Source of the DNA: Ornithodoros turicata
Lineage: Eukaryota; Arthropoda; Arachnida; Ixodida; Argasidae
Reading direction: 5' to 3'
NCBI RefSeq assembly: GCF_037126465.1
Contig: NC_088210.1
Coordinates: 15,835,511 to 15,899,510 of the forward strand
Length of the DNA stretch: 64,000 nucleotides
Below the pieces are notes generated by a model. It had not been told where the DNA came from. It saw only the letters and a program-made list of their open reading frames with translations, and made no database searches. The translations under genes and the position numbers were made by a program. Shown in pieces: positions 25,801 to 36,233 of this stretch. Position 1 is the stretch's first letter, and the number at the start of each line of letters is the position of its first letter.

Positions 25801-28800
25801 GAAGGGAATTGCTGCCGTCCTCGCACGAGCATCAAGATCGCCATCCGCAATCTTTCTCTGGCCATCAATACTGGAGATATTTTTGGCCTCCTTGGACCAA
25901 ACGGTGCAGGAAAAACATCCACAATGAAAGTGATAGTTGGAGAAGAGAGTCCATCAAGTGGAAGGGTAAGAAACCGCTTGAGCAAGTGTGTTGCAGATGA
26001 TAAACGTCACCGTATGACAGCGTTTTTACCCGTTTGTACCCCCCCGATGTGCATAATCACTGAGGGGAAAACCCGAAAAAGCTTGGCAATGTCCCAATTC
26101 AACTACCAATATGGGCACAGGAGAACACTAAGCATAGCCGTTCTACATCTCATGTTCATCTAAAATGAGAGAAGCTCTTTTTCTAAATATTTTCCACCCA
26201 ATCTCACCCGATTTTACGGCGTCTTAAATAAAACCGTATTTTTACCCCCCCCCCCCCCCAGGTTTTCAAAAAACATAAAACCTGAAAACAGTGCCCTGTG
26301 CTTACATGGCAGAACTTGAGCATCTGGCAGTGTAAAACCAGCCTTTTACTATATAACGTGCACAAGTGATATATGAAACACAACACACAAAAATAGTTTA
26401 GTCTTCCCGATGAATCGAACATAATTTTACCACAGTGTTCGTCACAGTGCAGTTACCGCGTAATATACCATACCAAATACGGTATTTTGGGACACATCTT
26501 AGACATGTCCGACTGGACCGTCAGAAACCCATGGCTATGATGGAATGGACTAATAGCTCCCATTCTTTTCTTTTCTAAGGTTGCAGTGGGCGGCTTTGAG
26601 ATAACGTCAAACATCTGCCAGGCATTCAAGATGCTAGGCTACTGTCCACAACACAATGCACTGTGGAACAACATCACGGCGAAGGAACACCTTAATTTGT
26701 TCGCTGCTCTACGAGGAATACGGAACTCTGAAATTGAGCCCATTACCTCATGGTAGAGTACATTTGGTTTCCCGTAGCTTGCGGAGGACAGATACGGGAA
26801 ATGACTAAGGCAACTCTTTCTTCAGGTTGATGGAAAAGCTCAACATTGAAGAGCATGCCAACAAACGTGCAAAGCACCTTTCTGGTGGGACAAAGAGGAA
26901 GGTATGTGCTTTGCAACGTGCAAGTTTTCTTTGAATACCGTATGAGTTGGTGCCTCCCCCCAGTGGTCACAGAGTGATGCCGGCATTGCTCGCGCAAATC
27001 CGTTATCTGCTGTGTAATGTGCCGCAGCCAAAAATGAGCTTTATGAAGGGGACTTGCACTGCTCCCCCAAGGTGCTGCGACACCAACAGCTCACAAATCA
27101 CATGTGCCAACTGTCACTGCCGTGCTCTGTGACCCAGGGAACATGTGGAATGCCAGGAGACCCGTATGCTTCTCGGAAAACCCGTATGGCTCTAGGAGAA
27201 CTCGTTTTTGCCCCCCGATTTGCATAATTTGCGTCTTGGGTTGATCTAAAACGTGGTAGATGCTGCCCGGTTTTACTATTTTACGGCTCCTGAAACAAAA
27301 CCCGAAAACAGAGGGGTCTAAGCCCTCTTGAATTGCATCGTGCAGCTGAGCTACGCCATCAGCATGCTGGGACGTCCACGGATTGTCCTCCTTGATGAGC
27401 CATCCACGGGCATGGACCCACAGTCCAAGCGGTTTCTCTGGGACACCATCTGCTCCACTTTTCCACAAGGGGGCGACCGGGGAGCTCTGCTGACCACACA
27501 CTCGATGGAAGAAGCAGACGCCCTGTGTACCAAGGTCGGCATCATGGTGCGGGGCTCCCTCAGGTACAAAATCAGCTTTTTGTGTCAGTGTGTCTCTACC
27601 ACGACCTACTAGATTATACCTACAAGATCTACATCATGATTGGTCAATGGAAATTTGAATTTTGAACGCGCGGAAGCAGACGTACGACTACCGTAGCAGA
27701 CGACAGCAACAGCTCGCATGAAAACGCGTAGAATGATGGTGGTAATCAACTTTAGAAAGAAGCATCTCTCGTGGGACATCCACCGCCTGTACAAAAATAC
27801 TAAGGTAAGCTAAAGTACAGAGTACTATAGAAATTGACGAAGCAATAATCGTGCCGATGAGTGGCGCCACCACTAGCCTCCAAATGCGGCGCTGGGAAGG
27901 GGTCTGTACGACATGGTCGCTGTAATCTAGTAGGTCGTGGTCTCTTCACATGAGAGGAGGGGTAAGGTCATATGACTGGCCAAATGGGGGGGGGGGGGGG
28001 GGGGAGGGAAGTAAGTAAAAAAGCATGTGGTTGTTTGGGCAAATGACTTCGTAAACGAAGTTCCCTTTTGTTGTCGATGCTGGAACGTGCACTGCTGTGA
28101 AAACAGTCCATTCTGTCGCCACCTCTTCCCGTTTGTTTTGTTCACGTGAAATATTTCAGACTTGTCTGTCTTCAAGAATCGTAGAACTCAGCAGAATTGA
28201 AATTCCAACAGATGCTTGGGCGCAACTCAGCACCTGAAGAACAAGTTTGGAGCAGGCTACACGCTGGACATCAAGATGCAACGACGGGAGAACAAGTGGC
28301 AGAAGAACTTGGACAGCCTCAAGGCGTACATCAGGAAGGTGTTTCCCATGGCCAGACTGCGGGAAGGGTTTCAGGATCGGCTCACGTACGACATTCCTCA
28401 GTCGGGGGTCAACTCACTTGCCAACGTTTTTGTTGCCATGGATGACGGTGAGTTCGATTGTCAGGGGGGGGGGGGGGGATTCGGAAAGAGAGGAAGACAT
28501 AGACAGCACGCTTTCCGGTTTGCAGTCTTTTGAAGTAAATTGGTTACAAGTAATCACTTACAGAGTAGTTGACCAGTAACTGTAATTGATAGCCTTTTCT
28601 TAGATCGACAAAAGCGAAATGGTGCTGACAAGCTGGTGCGTGACTGCGAAATAAACCTGAGACAAGGAGTACAGACTAATTCTTGTTTTTCTTAGAGAGC
28701 AGTTTTCATGGTGAATACCAGTCGGCCACAGGTACTGAACGAAGATGCGACAAGTTTCTGAAGTTTGAGGGACAAACACGAGATTCTGAAGTAACTAACT

Positions 28801-29316
28801 AGTTAGCACCGTCTTCCTCTGTAATTTCAGAAACTATTTGTAACTTCGTTCGGTGCCTGTCGTGGAATGGTGATCCACCATAAAAGATACTCTCTGAGAA
28901 TGAACTATTAATTGCGGTTACTGGCTAACTGCCGGTTTCGCACTGCTTTCGCCTGGAAAGGTACACATGGAAAGAACCTGAGAGCTAAAGAGCCTCATCA
29001 AGGTGGTTTCACAGCTAATATATTGCTCTCGCCTCACGCTAATGTTACAAAGAACTTGCTCGAATTAAAAGGGCGGCATGTCAAAGCATGCAGAACTTCA
29101 TGCTCATTTGCATCACAAAAGTGGAGTCTACGAACATTTTTATGTCCATTCAAGCCATATGATGATGCTAACACCACGCATCCAATTGCAGCAAAAACCC
29201 GTTTTTGTATAGAAGAATTCAGCTTCAGCCAAACAACCCTCGAACAGGTGTTCCTCGGATTCGCCAAAGAACAAGAACTCAGCGTGGATGACGACGATGC
29301 CCAAATACAGGCCTAA
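7805..29316 (+). CDS. ABCA-subfamily full lipid transporter (ABCA3-like), complete
   Basis: A full ABC transporter with the order TMD1-NBD1-TMD2-NBD2; ABCA proteins move phospholipids and sterols across membranes. Coding exons: 7805-7903, 8021-8152, 9017-9290, 10338-10456, 10671-10894, 11898-12084, 12208-12354, 13696-13840, 13908-14064, 14898-15246, 15749-15868, 15967-16105, 17646-17736, 18055-18340, 18702-19008, 20137-20288, 20996-21268, 21614-21898, 22832-22969, 23040-23138, 24373-24576, 25759-25965, 26580-26752, 26826-26901, 27346-27563, 28212-28447, 29192-29316. Total 4962 nt, 1653 aa (human ABCA3 is 1704). Every junction is GT/AG and in phase. The start [12 protein letters not shown] gives the short cytosolic N-tail typical of ABCA3; an upstream in-frame ATG at 7706 is possible but adds an unlikely extension. 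Both ATP sites keep Walker A, signature, Walker B and H-loop. Subfamily placement as ABCA3-like rests on the loop before NBD1 and is inferred. The donor at 8153 (GTCCGC) is weak. Confidence 0.97.
8600..8830. repeat. Penelope-terminus-like repeat fragment in ABCA intron 2
   Basis: A short CTAAACTAAACTAAA run is followed by an ACGGACAGACAAACGATGAG-type block and a TTTATTACAAACAAG block. This resembles the terminal-repeat segment at 43140-43200 that flanks a Penelope-type coding fragment. The stretch 8655-8700 is partly complementary to 8790-8825. The similarity is by eye and weak. Confidence 0.3.
9370..9522. mobile_element. Foldback element, 153 bp, ABCA intron 3
   Basis: The ends are inverted copies: CTACCCCAGCAACACCGGAT on the left and the complement of CGGTGTTGTTGGGGTAG on the right. 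The inner GGACATTATT and AATAATGTCC blocks are also paired. Non-autonomous, no coding capacity. Related GGATGTCC-rich DNA lies at 11455-11655. Confidence 0.75.
9525..9670 (+). repeat. Dispersed repeat, shared with 61332-61500
   Basis: Conceptual translations here and on the minus strand at 61335-61500 share SKISNV followed by a T-S-K-E motif and LSRT, showing that the two places are copies of one repeat. There is no evidence that it is expressed. Confidence 0.5.
11305..11402. repeat. Degenerate tandem repeat (GTGTAGACAAT-type)
   Basis: Imperfect short units of the form TGTAGACAATGTG and CAGGCAATGTG recur through about 100 bp of ABCA intron 5. Simple-sequence expansion. Confidence 0.6.
13337..13445. 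mobile_element. One end of a TIR transposon (TACCGTAATTTCACGGG type)
   Basis: TACCGTAATTTCACGGGTTT is followed by repeated CAGATAAGCCGCA/CAGATAAGTTGCA blocks. This looks like one end of a small DNA transposon; no matching opposite end is visible nearby, so it is probably a broken copy. Confidence 0.45.
15500..15620. repeat. Dispersed repeat (GCAAGTAGGTCA type), ABCA intron 10
   Basis: Shares TGCAAGTATGTCACCTG, GCAGCTCCTCAG and CCCTCTCC...CATTGGTCCCT with 25306-25430 and the left part of 57412-57678. Non-coding. Confidence 0.5.
16184..16721. mobile_element. TIR element (CCACGACCTACTA ends), interrupted copy
   Basis: Starts CCACGACCTACTA and ends with its inverted copy TAGTAGGTCGCGG. The interior matches, in reverse orientation, the intact 342-bp copy at 27599-27940 (for example GGATGTCCCACG and its complement). 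It is split after CCTACTA by the 119-bp foldback at 16197-16315 and carries some extra sequence after 16625. Confidence 0.85.
16197..16315. mobile_element. 119-bp foldback MITE nested in another element
   Basis: A near-perfect hairpin beginning CAGGTTTTCCC and ending GGGAAAACCTG, flanked by TA on both sides (16195-16196 and 16316-16317). Comparison with the uninterrupted host element at 27599 shows the empty site, so the ends and the TA duplication are well defined. A second copy of the same length is at 40377-40495. TA target duplication suggests mobilisation by a Tc1/mariner-type transposase. Confidence 0.9.
16775..17005. mobile_element. Foldback element family A, partial copy
   Basis: Shares with 23655-23935, 37292-37723 and 57169-57775 the blocks AATGCGGAG/CTCCGCA, CAAACGAT and the CGTTCCTTTTGTATTGGTGTCAA right flank. 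Arms are imperfect and the left terminal repeat is missing. Confidence 0.65.
17036..17067. repeat. C-rich low-complexity run
   Basis: A run of C residues followed by CACCCACCCCC in ABCA intron 12. Length is likely to vary between individuals or to be miscounted in assembly. Confidence 0.6.
20345..20456 (+). mobile_element. SINE-like tail ending AATAAAGTTGTTGTTGTTG
   Basis: The sequence ends in an AATAAAG signal followed by a GTT microsatellite, the usual tail of short retroposons in tick-like genomes. No convincing tRNA-type A and B boxes were found upstream, so the family is uncertain. Confidence 0.4.
20553..20811. mobile_element. Foldback element with ~35-bp arms, ABCA intron 16
   Basis: Left arm CACAATTGAACCTCTGTATG and right arm reverse-complement CAGTAATTGAACCTGTGTAT pair over about 35 bp, with a further GGGGATAAG/CTTATCCCC palindrome inside the left arm. 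No coding content. Confidence 0.75.
22073..22306. mobile_element. TIR element, 234 bp (AGGGAGTGAC ends)
   Basis: Left end AGGGAGTGACTCTTCCCG pairs with right end CGAAAAGGTCACTCCCT. Non-coding interior. Lies in ABCA intron 18. Confidence 0.65.
23538..23628. mobile_element. 91-bp perfect-type hairpin (CCCAAGCAGCAC ends)
   Basis: CCCAAGCAGCACAATATCTT at the left and its inverted form at the right (AAGATGTGCTGCTTGGG) leave only a short inner loop built of CAATATTGG half-sites. A compact foldback element in ABCA intron 20. Confidence 0.8.
23655..23935. mobile_element. Foldback element family A
   Basis: Arms CTTCTCAAGAAGGCCGACAA and GCCGCGCTTCTTGAGAGG flank a central CAAACGATAAG...CATTTGAG region. 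Outer GTACAAAAGGAACGAGAT matches other copies at 37292-37723 and 57169-57775. Non-coding. Confidence 0.7.
24085..24280. repeat. Two-copy direct repeat, ~100 bp
   Basis: The block beginning TTTGCAAACAA and including GCAAACCGGA, ACGGGG, CATCCAGCTGAC and GCGCACTGG occurs twice in tandem (near 24097 and 24200) with about 15% difference. Lies in ABCA intron 20. Confidence 0.7.
25306..25430. repeat. Dispersed repeat (GCAAGTAGGTCA type), ABCA intron 21
   Basis: ATGCAAGTAGGTCAGCTGTC, GCAGCTCCCCAGTCTCCCTC and CCTATTGGCCCCTCT align in order with 15500-15620. Non-coding. Confidence 0.5.
25759..29316 (+). other. ABCA exons 22-27: NBD2 and C-tail
   Basis: Residues about 1310-1653. Walker [10 protein letters not shown] near residue 1355; Q-loop YCPQHNALW; signature [11 protein letters not shown] split by the intron at 26902-27345; Walker [14 protein letters not shown] near 1474; H-loop TTHSMEEAD. 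The final exon has the ABCA tail [19 protein letters not shown] followed by an acidic end (DDDDAQIQA) and TAA at 29314-29316. Confidence 0.95.
27599..27940. mobile_element. Intact 342-bp TIR element
   Basis: Ends are 18-bp perfect inverted repeats (CCACGACCTACTAGATTA). The interior is non-coding although it has a stop-free stretch on the minus strand. It is the uninterrupted sister of 16184-16721 and lies in the opposite orientation, in ABCA intron 25. Confidence 0.85.
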
Positions 29317-29340
29317 GTTCTGCTTTTCACGTGCCATTGT

Positions 29341-29346
29341 AATAAA
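29341..29346 (+). terminator. ABCA polyadenylation signal AATAAA
   Basis: A canonical AATAAA lies 25 bases after the stop codon and is followed by a T-rich stretch. This implies a very short 3' UTR unless distal sites are also used. Confidence 0.7.
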
Positions 29347-32300
29347 GCCTTTTTTTATGTTAGATAGTGCCACTGCAGTGCTTTACATGAATTGCCTGTA
29401 TATTTTTATGACCATTTTTCTACTGGTTGCATCTAGTCATCATGTCGGACTTTGTAAATATACCCGAAAGCAACTGGTTTGTCCAAAACTAATGGAGAAC
29501 TAGGCTGGTTGTTCTAGGGAGAGCTACAGAGCAACAACTGGCCAAAGAGACTCGCAGAAACTGTTGCCCACAAATGGCAAACTTGGCGTCAATTCATCAA
29601 TTCCCTAGCAGAGCAAGAAACACTCAGACACATTGATGTCAATGATCAGCGAAGCGTGTCTTCGGCCACAGTGCAAAAAAAAGAAAAGATCCAGATTAAC
29701 GAGTCAAATTTGCTGTAAAATTGATGATCGGTTCATGTATGTATTTGTTTGGGAACGGATCCTTTGTTTCAAATTTGCCTTCTGGACTATTCAGAACATC
29801 CATAAGTGTGTTCCACCTGTGACCTCCTCCTGATAAGGCTGGGCTGTAGTTAGTTGGGGCAGCAATCTGGCCTTGCTCTGGGGGCTGTAAAACTGGGGTA
29901 CAACTAAAAAAAAAAAAAAAAAATTCAGATGAACAAGAGATGCCAAATGGCTGTGATGAACGTGCAGTGCTTGCAGGGCCACAACTATAGTCTGCAAATT
30001 GTAGTCAAATTGTATTGTCTGCAGTGTAGAAAGCATTCATGATGACAGCCCACTCTTGGTTGCGCCTCACGTGCACCAAGACCTCACCGTCCTCTTTTTT
30101 TCAAAGTCCCACGATTTTGCACTGTATGAACTTGCAGAATCTTGTAATACTGCTGATAAGCATGAAATGCTTTTCACATTGGCAGAGTTCTGCATTTATA
30201 ACAAGAAATCACAAAACCAGTCGCTCTTGCTGCTAGCTTGAATTATATGCTGTGATAGTGGCTTTTGATGAAGCACACTCATGGTGGTGAGGGACCATTG
30301 ATCTCACTTCACCTAACCTCACCTTTCATCAGTGTGAAAGGCAGTCTCCAATTGCTGCTAATATATCCGTTTCAGGTCCTGCTTCAAAGTCAACTTGTTA
30401 TTCAACATTGTAGCAGGCAGGTGTTAGTGACAGATGCTTTTTGAGCATTTAGCTGTGATGTTTGATTTTATGTTTAATGGCGCAACGACGGAGTAACTGT
30501 GATGTGTTGTGTTTGTGAACAAGCAAAAAATAAAGTGAGAAAGCATAAATATTGTGCATATGTAATGCTGGGCCACACGAGATCCATAACTGCTCATGTC
30601 GTAGTTTGCGATTTCCACATTACCCTTCTTGCTCCACAACATTTTGTAAGCCTATTCTATTTAGTCCTATTTTGTCGTGCTAAATCACGTACCTAATTTG
30701 TGCTGGCACAGATTGCAAAGCTACAAGAACGTGTACAACCGCAGAAATTTGTGGTAGTTTGTAGAACGCACAGGTCTTGATGCACTTCCTGCCATCCATT
30801 CTGCATGTACCCACTAAAAATGTAACTGCAAAAATTGGTGCAAAATGCAATAAAATATTTTTTTTCCTGTCCTTTATCCCCATTATATCCAGCTATTTAA
30901 GACGAAGTATTGTGGTTCAACTTTCAAACACTATGACAGAGCTCCTTGCTTCGGTTGCTTGTCACTCCGCAAATATGAGGAATGCACAGACGCTATCACA
31001 TTTTTTCCCACAAGCTCCTTCACATATGTACGGCTCGGGTAAAAGTTAACTAGAACACTGCTCCGGCCTGCGAAGTGGGAAGAGCGCCACCCTGGCAAAG
31101 CCTAGCAGAGAACAACTCCTTCATAACGAGGGTCACCCCCTCCAGCCGTAAATAGACGACCAAAACACCCTTTACCGTTATTTCTAGTAGGCACCACCAG
31201 GGTCTGCATGCCAGAATAGCGTTCAAGTTAACTCTGATGCGAGCTGTACACACGTGTTAGTATGTAAAAAATTTTATGCAAAATCTAATTTTAAGAAGCC
31301 TCTGGTCTTACGGCGGTATTCACATTATGGTGGCCCCAGAGCCTATTAAAGCAGAAAAATGCGGAAAAAAAGAGAGAGCTCTAGACATGTGGCAGTCAAT
31401 TACGAACCTGTTGCACTTCCAAAAAAACATTTATTGAAGGTACTATTTTTGTTTCGGTCTTCCTTCTGTAGCTCCTTGAAAAGACACTTGAATAAGAGGA
31501 TACTCCGGGTACAAGTTCTGAGTTACTGCCTGTTTTTGCATGCATTTCAGACAGCTCCAGTACCCCACTTCGCACAGCATATGCACGGTCACACTGAAAA
31601 CAAGAGGCTCTGTTGCTATGCTGAATACACCGTTATCTCAGACAGCCTTTATGTTGGATAAGGTTTCATTACTGCAGCATTAGTGGAAGCGGGACAGAGA
31701 TGTGTGTCTGCCAGGTTGCTACCCGTTTTCGATATCGGCAGAAGTATGACAAGACGGGTTCTTTGGAAGTAAAAGGCGCAAGACAAGGCAGAGTTTTAGA
31801 GCAAATGATGAGGAATAGCCAGACAATCCAGGGTAACAGACCCCCAGGTAACAAAAGACATCTATAACAGAAAAAGCACAGTTAGTGGTTCGGCGAATGC
31901 ATTACTAGTAACCCTACGCACACAAAAATTGGGCTGTTCGGTAGTTCGTACTTTAAAAGCGATAAAAAAGCGTACTTTGGTTCGTCAGTCTGTGTTGTGT
32001 GGTTTGTCATCTTTTTGTTTCCCGGCATGGAGGGTTTTTATCGCTTTTAACGCCTACACACACTTTGGGGGACATACGTACAACGAAATTGCAGAGTCTC
32101 CTCTGCCTAACCTAAAGCTCCTGAAACTGCTCCCAAATATGCTGCTTCTGTGTAGGACCCAGGACAAGGTTTGCTCACTGGTCAGGTGCAAGGTGCACAA
32201 AGCCGTGCAAGGTGCACAAAGCCGTGCAAGGCACTTCATTCTCTGGAACTATGGTCCCACAGCTAGTGCCACTTCGATGAAAGTCAGCCTTAATTTATCA

Positions 32301-33521
32301 CGTCACGGTTCCCTCAGATATCCTTTAATATCATGCCCATCACACACTTCAGACAAGAGACTTGCATTCCGCTTCTGCACCACTACCATATGCTTTGTCA
32401 TTGCCACCAAAAATGCCCTGTGAGTCGAACCATCTTCCTGGCTATATTTTAACCGTTACCAATACTTCACAGTTCAAAAATGTATTGTGTGATCACGTTC
32501 ATGTAACATACTTTTTCTCTAACAGGCATGGTATTCGAACAGGCATTTTGCATTGTAGCTTTCCTTGATTTGAGTATGGTGCTTAGTGTCACTTTTTTTT
32601 CTTTCTGGTGTTCCATATAAAAATGAAGGAGAATGGTACAAAAGGTAGGTGTTAAAAGTATTTTATTTTTAAGGTGTTAAGCAAACTTCTAAAGATTTTG
32701 CATTCTGCATTACTACTATCAGAAAACAGCATTTTTTGTGCCAGTAGTCATATGGAACTGTTTAGCCTCCCATATAAAGACATCAGGCGCATACCATGGT
32801 TTCTTTATTTGCACCTCCTCCTCCACTGATGTCCATGTAATAATGTATGTACTTTGTTTAAAGTAGCACATAAGTCATTTTTAACACCCGGTTTTCTTCC
32901 TATAAAACTGTTAGGTAGGCCAGTAAGATGCACCACGCGAAGTAGTTCACACCACAGAGTCATAATTATCGCAGAAATTGATTTGAAAATACGCTACAAA
33001 AAAGCGACCGTGCGCAACGGTGGTGAAGAGCAGTACCAGCCTGTGATATGCCTGGAACCTCGCGCTGACGCTATAAGGAGAACGCTCGCTGATTGGCCTA
33101 GAGAAATGTCGTCTGCTACTCCGCTGTCGTCTGCTACTCGGCTGTTCGGGGTTCTGAAAAAGCCTTTCTCCTTGCTCGGTAATGCTTCGGCCTCGCCTTC
33201 TATCCCCAACTCTCCCGGAGAACTGGCAAAACTGGTTTACGGCGGCAAAGGGACAGGGCGCTAACCCCCACTGACCAGTGAGCCAGAAAGAGTTCTCCTT
33301 ATAACGTCATCGGTGACGTGGCATTATACCTCCTCATCCTCATTACACCCGGAGCGGCGAGTTAAGGGTGGACGCGCGGAGCCATGTTTATGCGAGTTTT
33401 TTTTCTGGGAAAGAAATTGCGCACATCAAAACCTTTCGCGCTATTCGGTATAATGACACACACGCTTTCATCAGACGTCTTAATCTGAAATTTTTTTGGA
33501 TGGCCCTCTGTACTCCTTTAA

Positions 33522-34004
33522 GTGGTCACTGATATTTGTTCACATATCTTTTCTGTCTCTATCACAGGCTACTGCTTAACTTTGTATTGTATCCCTTATC
33601 GTGTGCACTGCGAGGAGGCCCCGCTTCTAGCCCTGCTACAGGACCTCCTTTGTTCCAAGATTCCTGCACAAAAAACTGATCAGTGGCATTTCCTCGACAG
33701 CGATGGCCTCATTATAGGCAGCCTCATAAAGACTATCTTACGACCACCCAAACTAGCTTTACAGTGGAGGTCTTACCTTTGTCAACTTGCACGTAACCAG
33801 GAACAAGGTAACCGCCACTTTCTTCTTGCTCTAGGGTCTCTACACACAAGTGCCACGGGAATAAAGAGGCTCCATCGATTTCAGCAAAACTTGGAACTCG
33901 AGGCTACTTTGCTGATCAAGCACCTTTTGAATTCCGGCTTGGGTACCTTTCTTGCAGGTTGGAGAGTTCCAGAAGCTCCGGAAAAGTACACGAAGGTGCT
34001 TTAG
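33522..34004 (+). other. Unidentified 160-codon open frame
   Basis: A stop-free frame of unusual length for this AT-rich tract, Leu-rich, with segments such as EEAPLLALLQDLL and LELEATLLIKHLLNSGLG that look amphipathic. A good acceptor (TCTGTCTCTATCACAG, ending near 33568) precedes the more protein-like part. No family was recognised and no partner exons were found, so it could be an exon of an unknown gene, a transposon relic or chance. Confidence 0.2.
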
Positions 34005-34221
34005 CTGGTATCATATTCTGCAAAAATTGATTGGTGCTCTCCAGAAGAACAACTTTTGAGGAAACCACAGGCTCTGGGAAATGGTGCTGAAAATGAGAGA
34101 TTTACGAGAACCCTGCGAACAAGAATTCCCCGTAGACTCTCTTAAGTGAGTCCGCCTTAAATGATGAAACATAAACCTCTGTCAGCAAACTGGACTGCAA
34201 TGCTGCTGCCTCACCAAATTA

Positions 34222-34500
34222 CAAGGCTGAACCTTCTTAATTTACTCCCACCTAACATGCATCAAACAGGCATTTGTGATCACCCCCAATAACGCTCATG
34301 TGTCAATCAAAACTTATAAAATTTTGCTTTACTCCTTCTCAAAACTCCTTTACTGCTTCTCAAAAAAATTTCAAGCTGAACCTTCTTAATTTACTCTTAC
34401 CTAACATGTATCAAAGAGGTATTTGTGATCGCTCCCAATAATGCTCATGTGTCAACCGAAACTAATAAAATTTTGTTTTACTCCTTCTCAAAACAATATT
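34222..34500. repeat. Direct duplication, 149-bp period
   Basis: ACCTTCTTAATTTACTC, TCATGTGTCAA and TTTACTCCTTCTCAAAAC recur in the same order 149 bp apart, with scattered substitutions. An old local duplication. Confidence 0.75.
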
Positions 34501-34830
34501 GCTGTACATAGTACATTGAAGTCTGAGATACTCATCATAAAAGTGGCATACATAACAAGCACTCTGGAAACAAAATGCCTAAATGTTTTAGAATAGGGCA
34601 CTCCAAAGAAATAGGGGGTCGTCACCGTGCATGCCAAGAACTCAGTGCATTGCACAATGTGCAGTGGTAACTCCTTATTTCTTTGCAGCCCAAAAGTACC
34701 TGGGTGTCCTATTCTGAGGCTCTCTAACATATTTTTCCAGAATTGTAAAAAGAAAATTATATATACCTGAGCAGAGAAAAAATGCATTCAACTCAAGCTG
34801 CATTTTGAAACAACGTAAGAAACGTCTAAT

Positions 34831-35430
34831 ACCTATGTCACACGGCAAACCGAATGGCATTCCCAGCGAATGACGGTCGCACCAAATGTCATTCGTTTGT
34901 CTTGCATCGAGGTACACGAAGAAACAAAATGTCGCTCGCAAATTATGTCAGTGTCGATAACTAAGACACCAGGGCCTAACACGTAAAGCCTTATACAGGT
35001 ACATTGGTTGTATCTTCATTTCTTTTGCTCAAAACTAGCGAAACATTACATTACATTATTTCACAAAATCGCTGCTACTTCAAAGACACTTAATTGGCTA
35101 AGTACCACGAGCAAAGACAACTTAAACGCCTATCTGCACCGCAATTAGCAACGTGGCGACTGAGAACGAGGGTAGTTCCCCGAAAAACGGTGTTTAGCCT
35201 TCCTTCCTTCATGCCAAGAGTTATCAAATTCATGATAAAATACTCGAGTACAACTTTTCATTCCGTCTTGCATTTCTTCAAACGGTTTATCGTTGTTGTT
35301 TTTGCTACCTCTCTACTGCGAGAGGGAAAAGCGAATATTGTTCACATGTATTGCCATTTGACTTCAGCGTGCGACACGAAATGAATGTCATTTGTTGGGA
35401 ATGACATTCAATTTGCCGTGTGACAGGGGT
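34831..35430. mobile_element. TIR element, 600 bp (ACCYNTGTCACACGGCAAA ends)
   Basis: Left ACCTATGTCACACGGCAAAC and right reverse-complement ACCCCTGTCACACGGCAAAT are terminal inverted repeats that continue with GAATG and CATTC half-sites for about 40 bp. The interior shows no transposase. A non-autonomous DNA transposon. Confidence 0.75.
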
Positions 35431-36227
35431 ATAAGCTCGTTGGCTGCACATGAATTACAGGTTTATAAGTACTCAAACGTCGCCGTACTGGACAGCTGTC
35501 CACCACTGTCACCAGCACTGTACAGCTGTTCAGGCCTTATTAGGCCATCACTAGATAATCCGCAGGCTTTGCACGGGGCTTTCAGGGCCCTCACAATTAC
35601 GGGCAGACATCACATTCCATATGACCTTCTGATGCCACCCATCCAAACGTTGCCTACCTGCAAACTGCTGCTGACGGCCCAATAGGGCCGTACGAGCTGT
35701 CCAGTGCTGGCGCGGCGACATTTGTGTGCCTATAAACAGTACCATATGAATTTTATAAAATTTAAGCATCTTCCATCACATTCACATAGATGAGAAATAA
35801 CAGTCTGCATACCTTTTTTGTGGTACAAACCTTGAACGATGCCATAGAACTGTTTCATACGTATTAAAAAAAAAAATTCTACCACGAAACCACAGCTCCG
35901 CGACACCGTAACTCGGAACTGCACATCATGTTAATATCAGCTTTGGTTTTTGTATCAGACGTGAGGAGCTGACCTCCAAAACGAGCAAAGTCACTTTTCG
36001 TGAAAGTTCAGCTAGGCGTCTAATAGGTGTCACTGTTCGCTAGGAGGTCGCAGCGCCACCAAAGCGTACGTCCAGAATAACGGCATGAAGAATGAGGCTT
36101 GTGGTGGAAGGCCAACAGTCTTTCTATCAATTCCGAAAGATGGACTTTGCACGTTACGGAAATCAACTCTCCGCATCGTCCTGTTGCCAAACATGCTCAT
36201 TCACACAGGTCTCCTTCATCCAGTGTT

Positions 36228-36233
36228 TTTATT
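36228..36233 (-). terminator. Candidate distal TARDBP polyadenylation signal
   Basis: AATAAA on the minus strand, preceded by a GU-rich run (TGTGTGTTGTGTATGACATG). It is 3.1 kb below the TARDBP stop. I saw no nearer canonical AATAAA, but variant signals were not excluded. Confidence 0.35.

Larger units (their letters stand above)
29347..36227. other. Gene-poor region between ABCA and TARDBP ends
   Basis: The two genes converge on this 6.9-kb stretch. It is AT-rich, with many stops in all frames apart from the frame at 33522-34004. It contains poly(A)/poly(T) runs, a 149-bp direct duplication at 34222-34500, a TIR element at 34831-35430, and a 21-bp triplication (GTGCACAAAGCCGTGCAAG) near 32190-32230. 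No recognised gene or RNA. Confidence 0.6.

Noticed and set aside
27609..27873. Minus-strand frame similar to one at 16300-16557, suggesting a small gene family
   Set aside because: Both lie inside the two inverted copies of the 342-bp non-coding TIR element.
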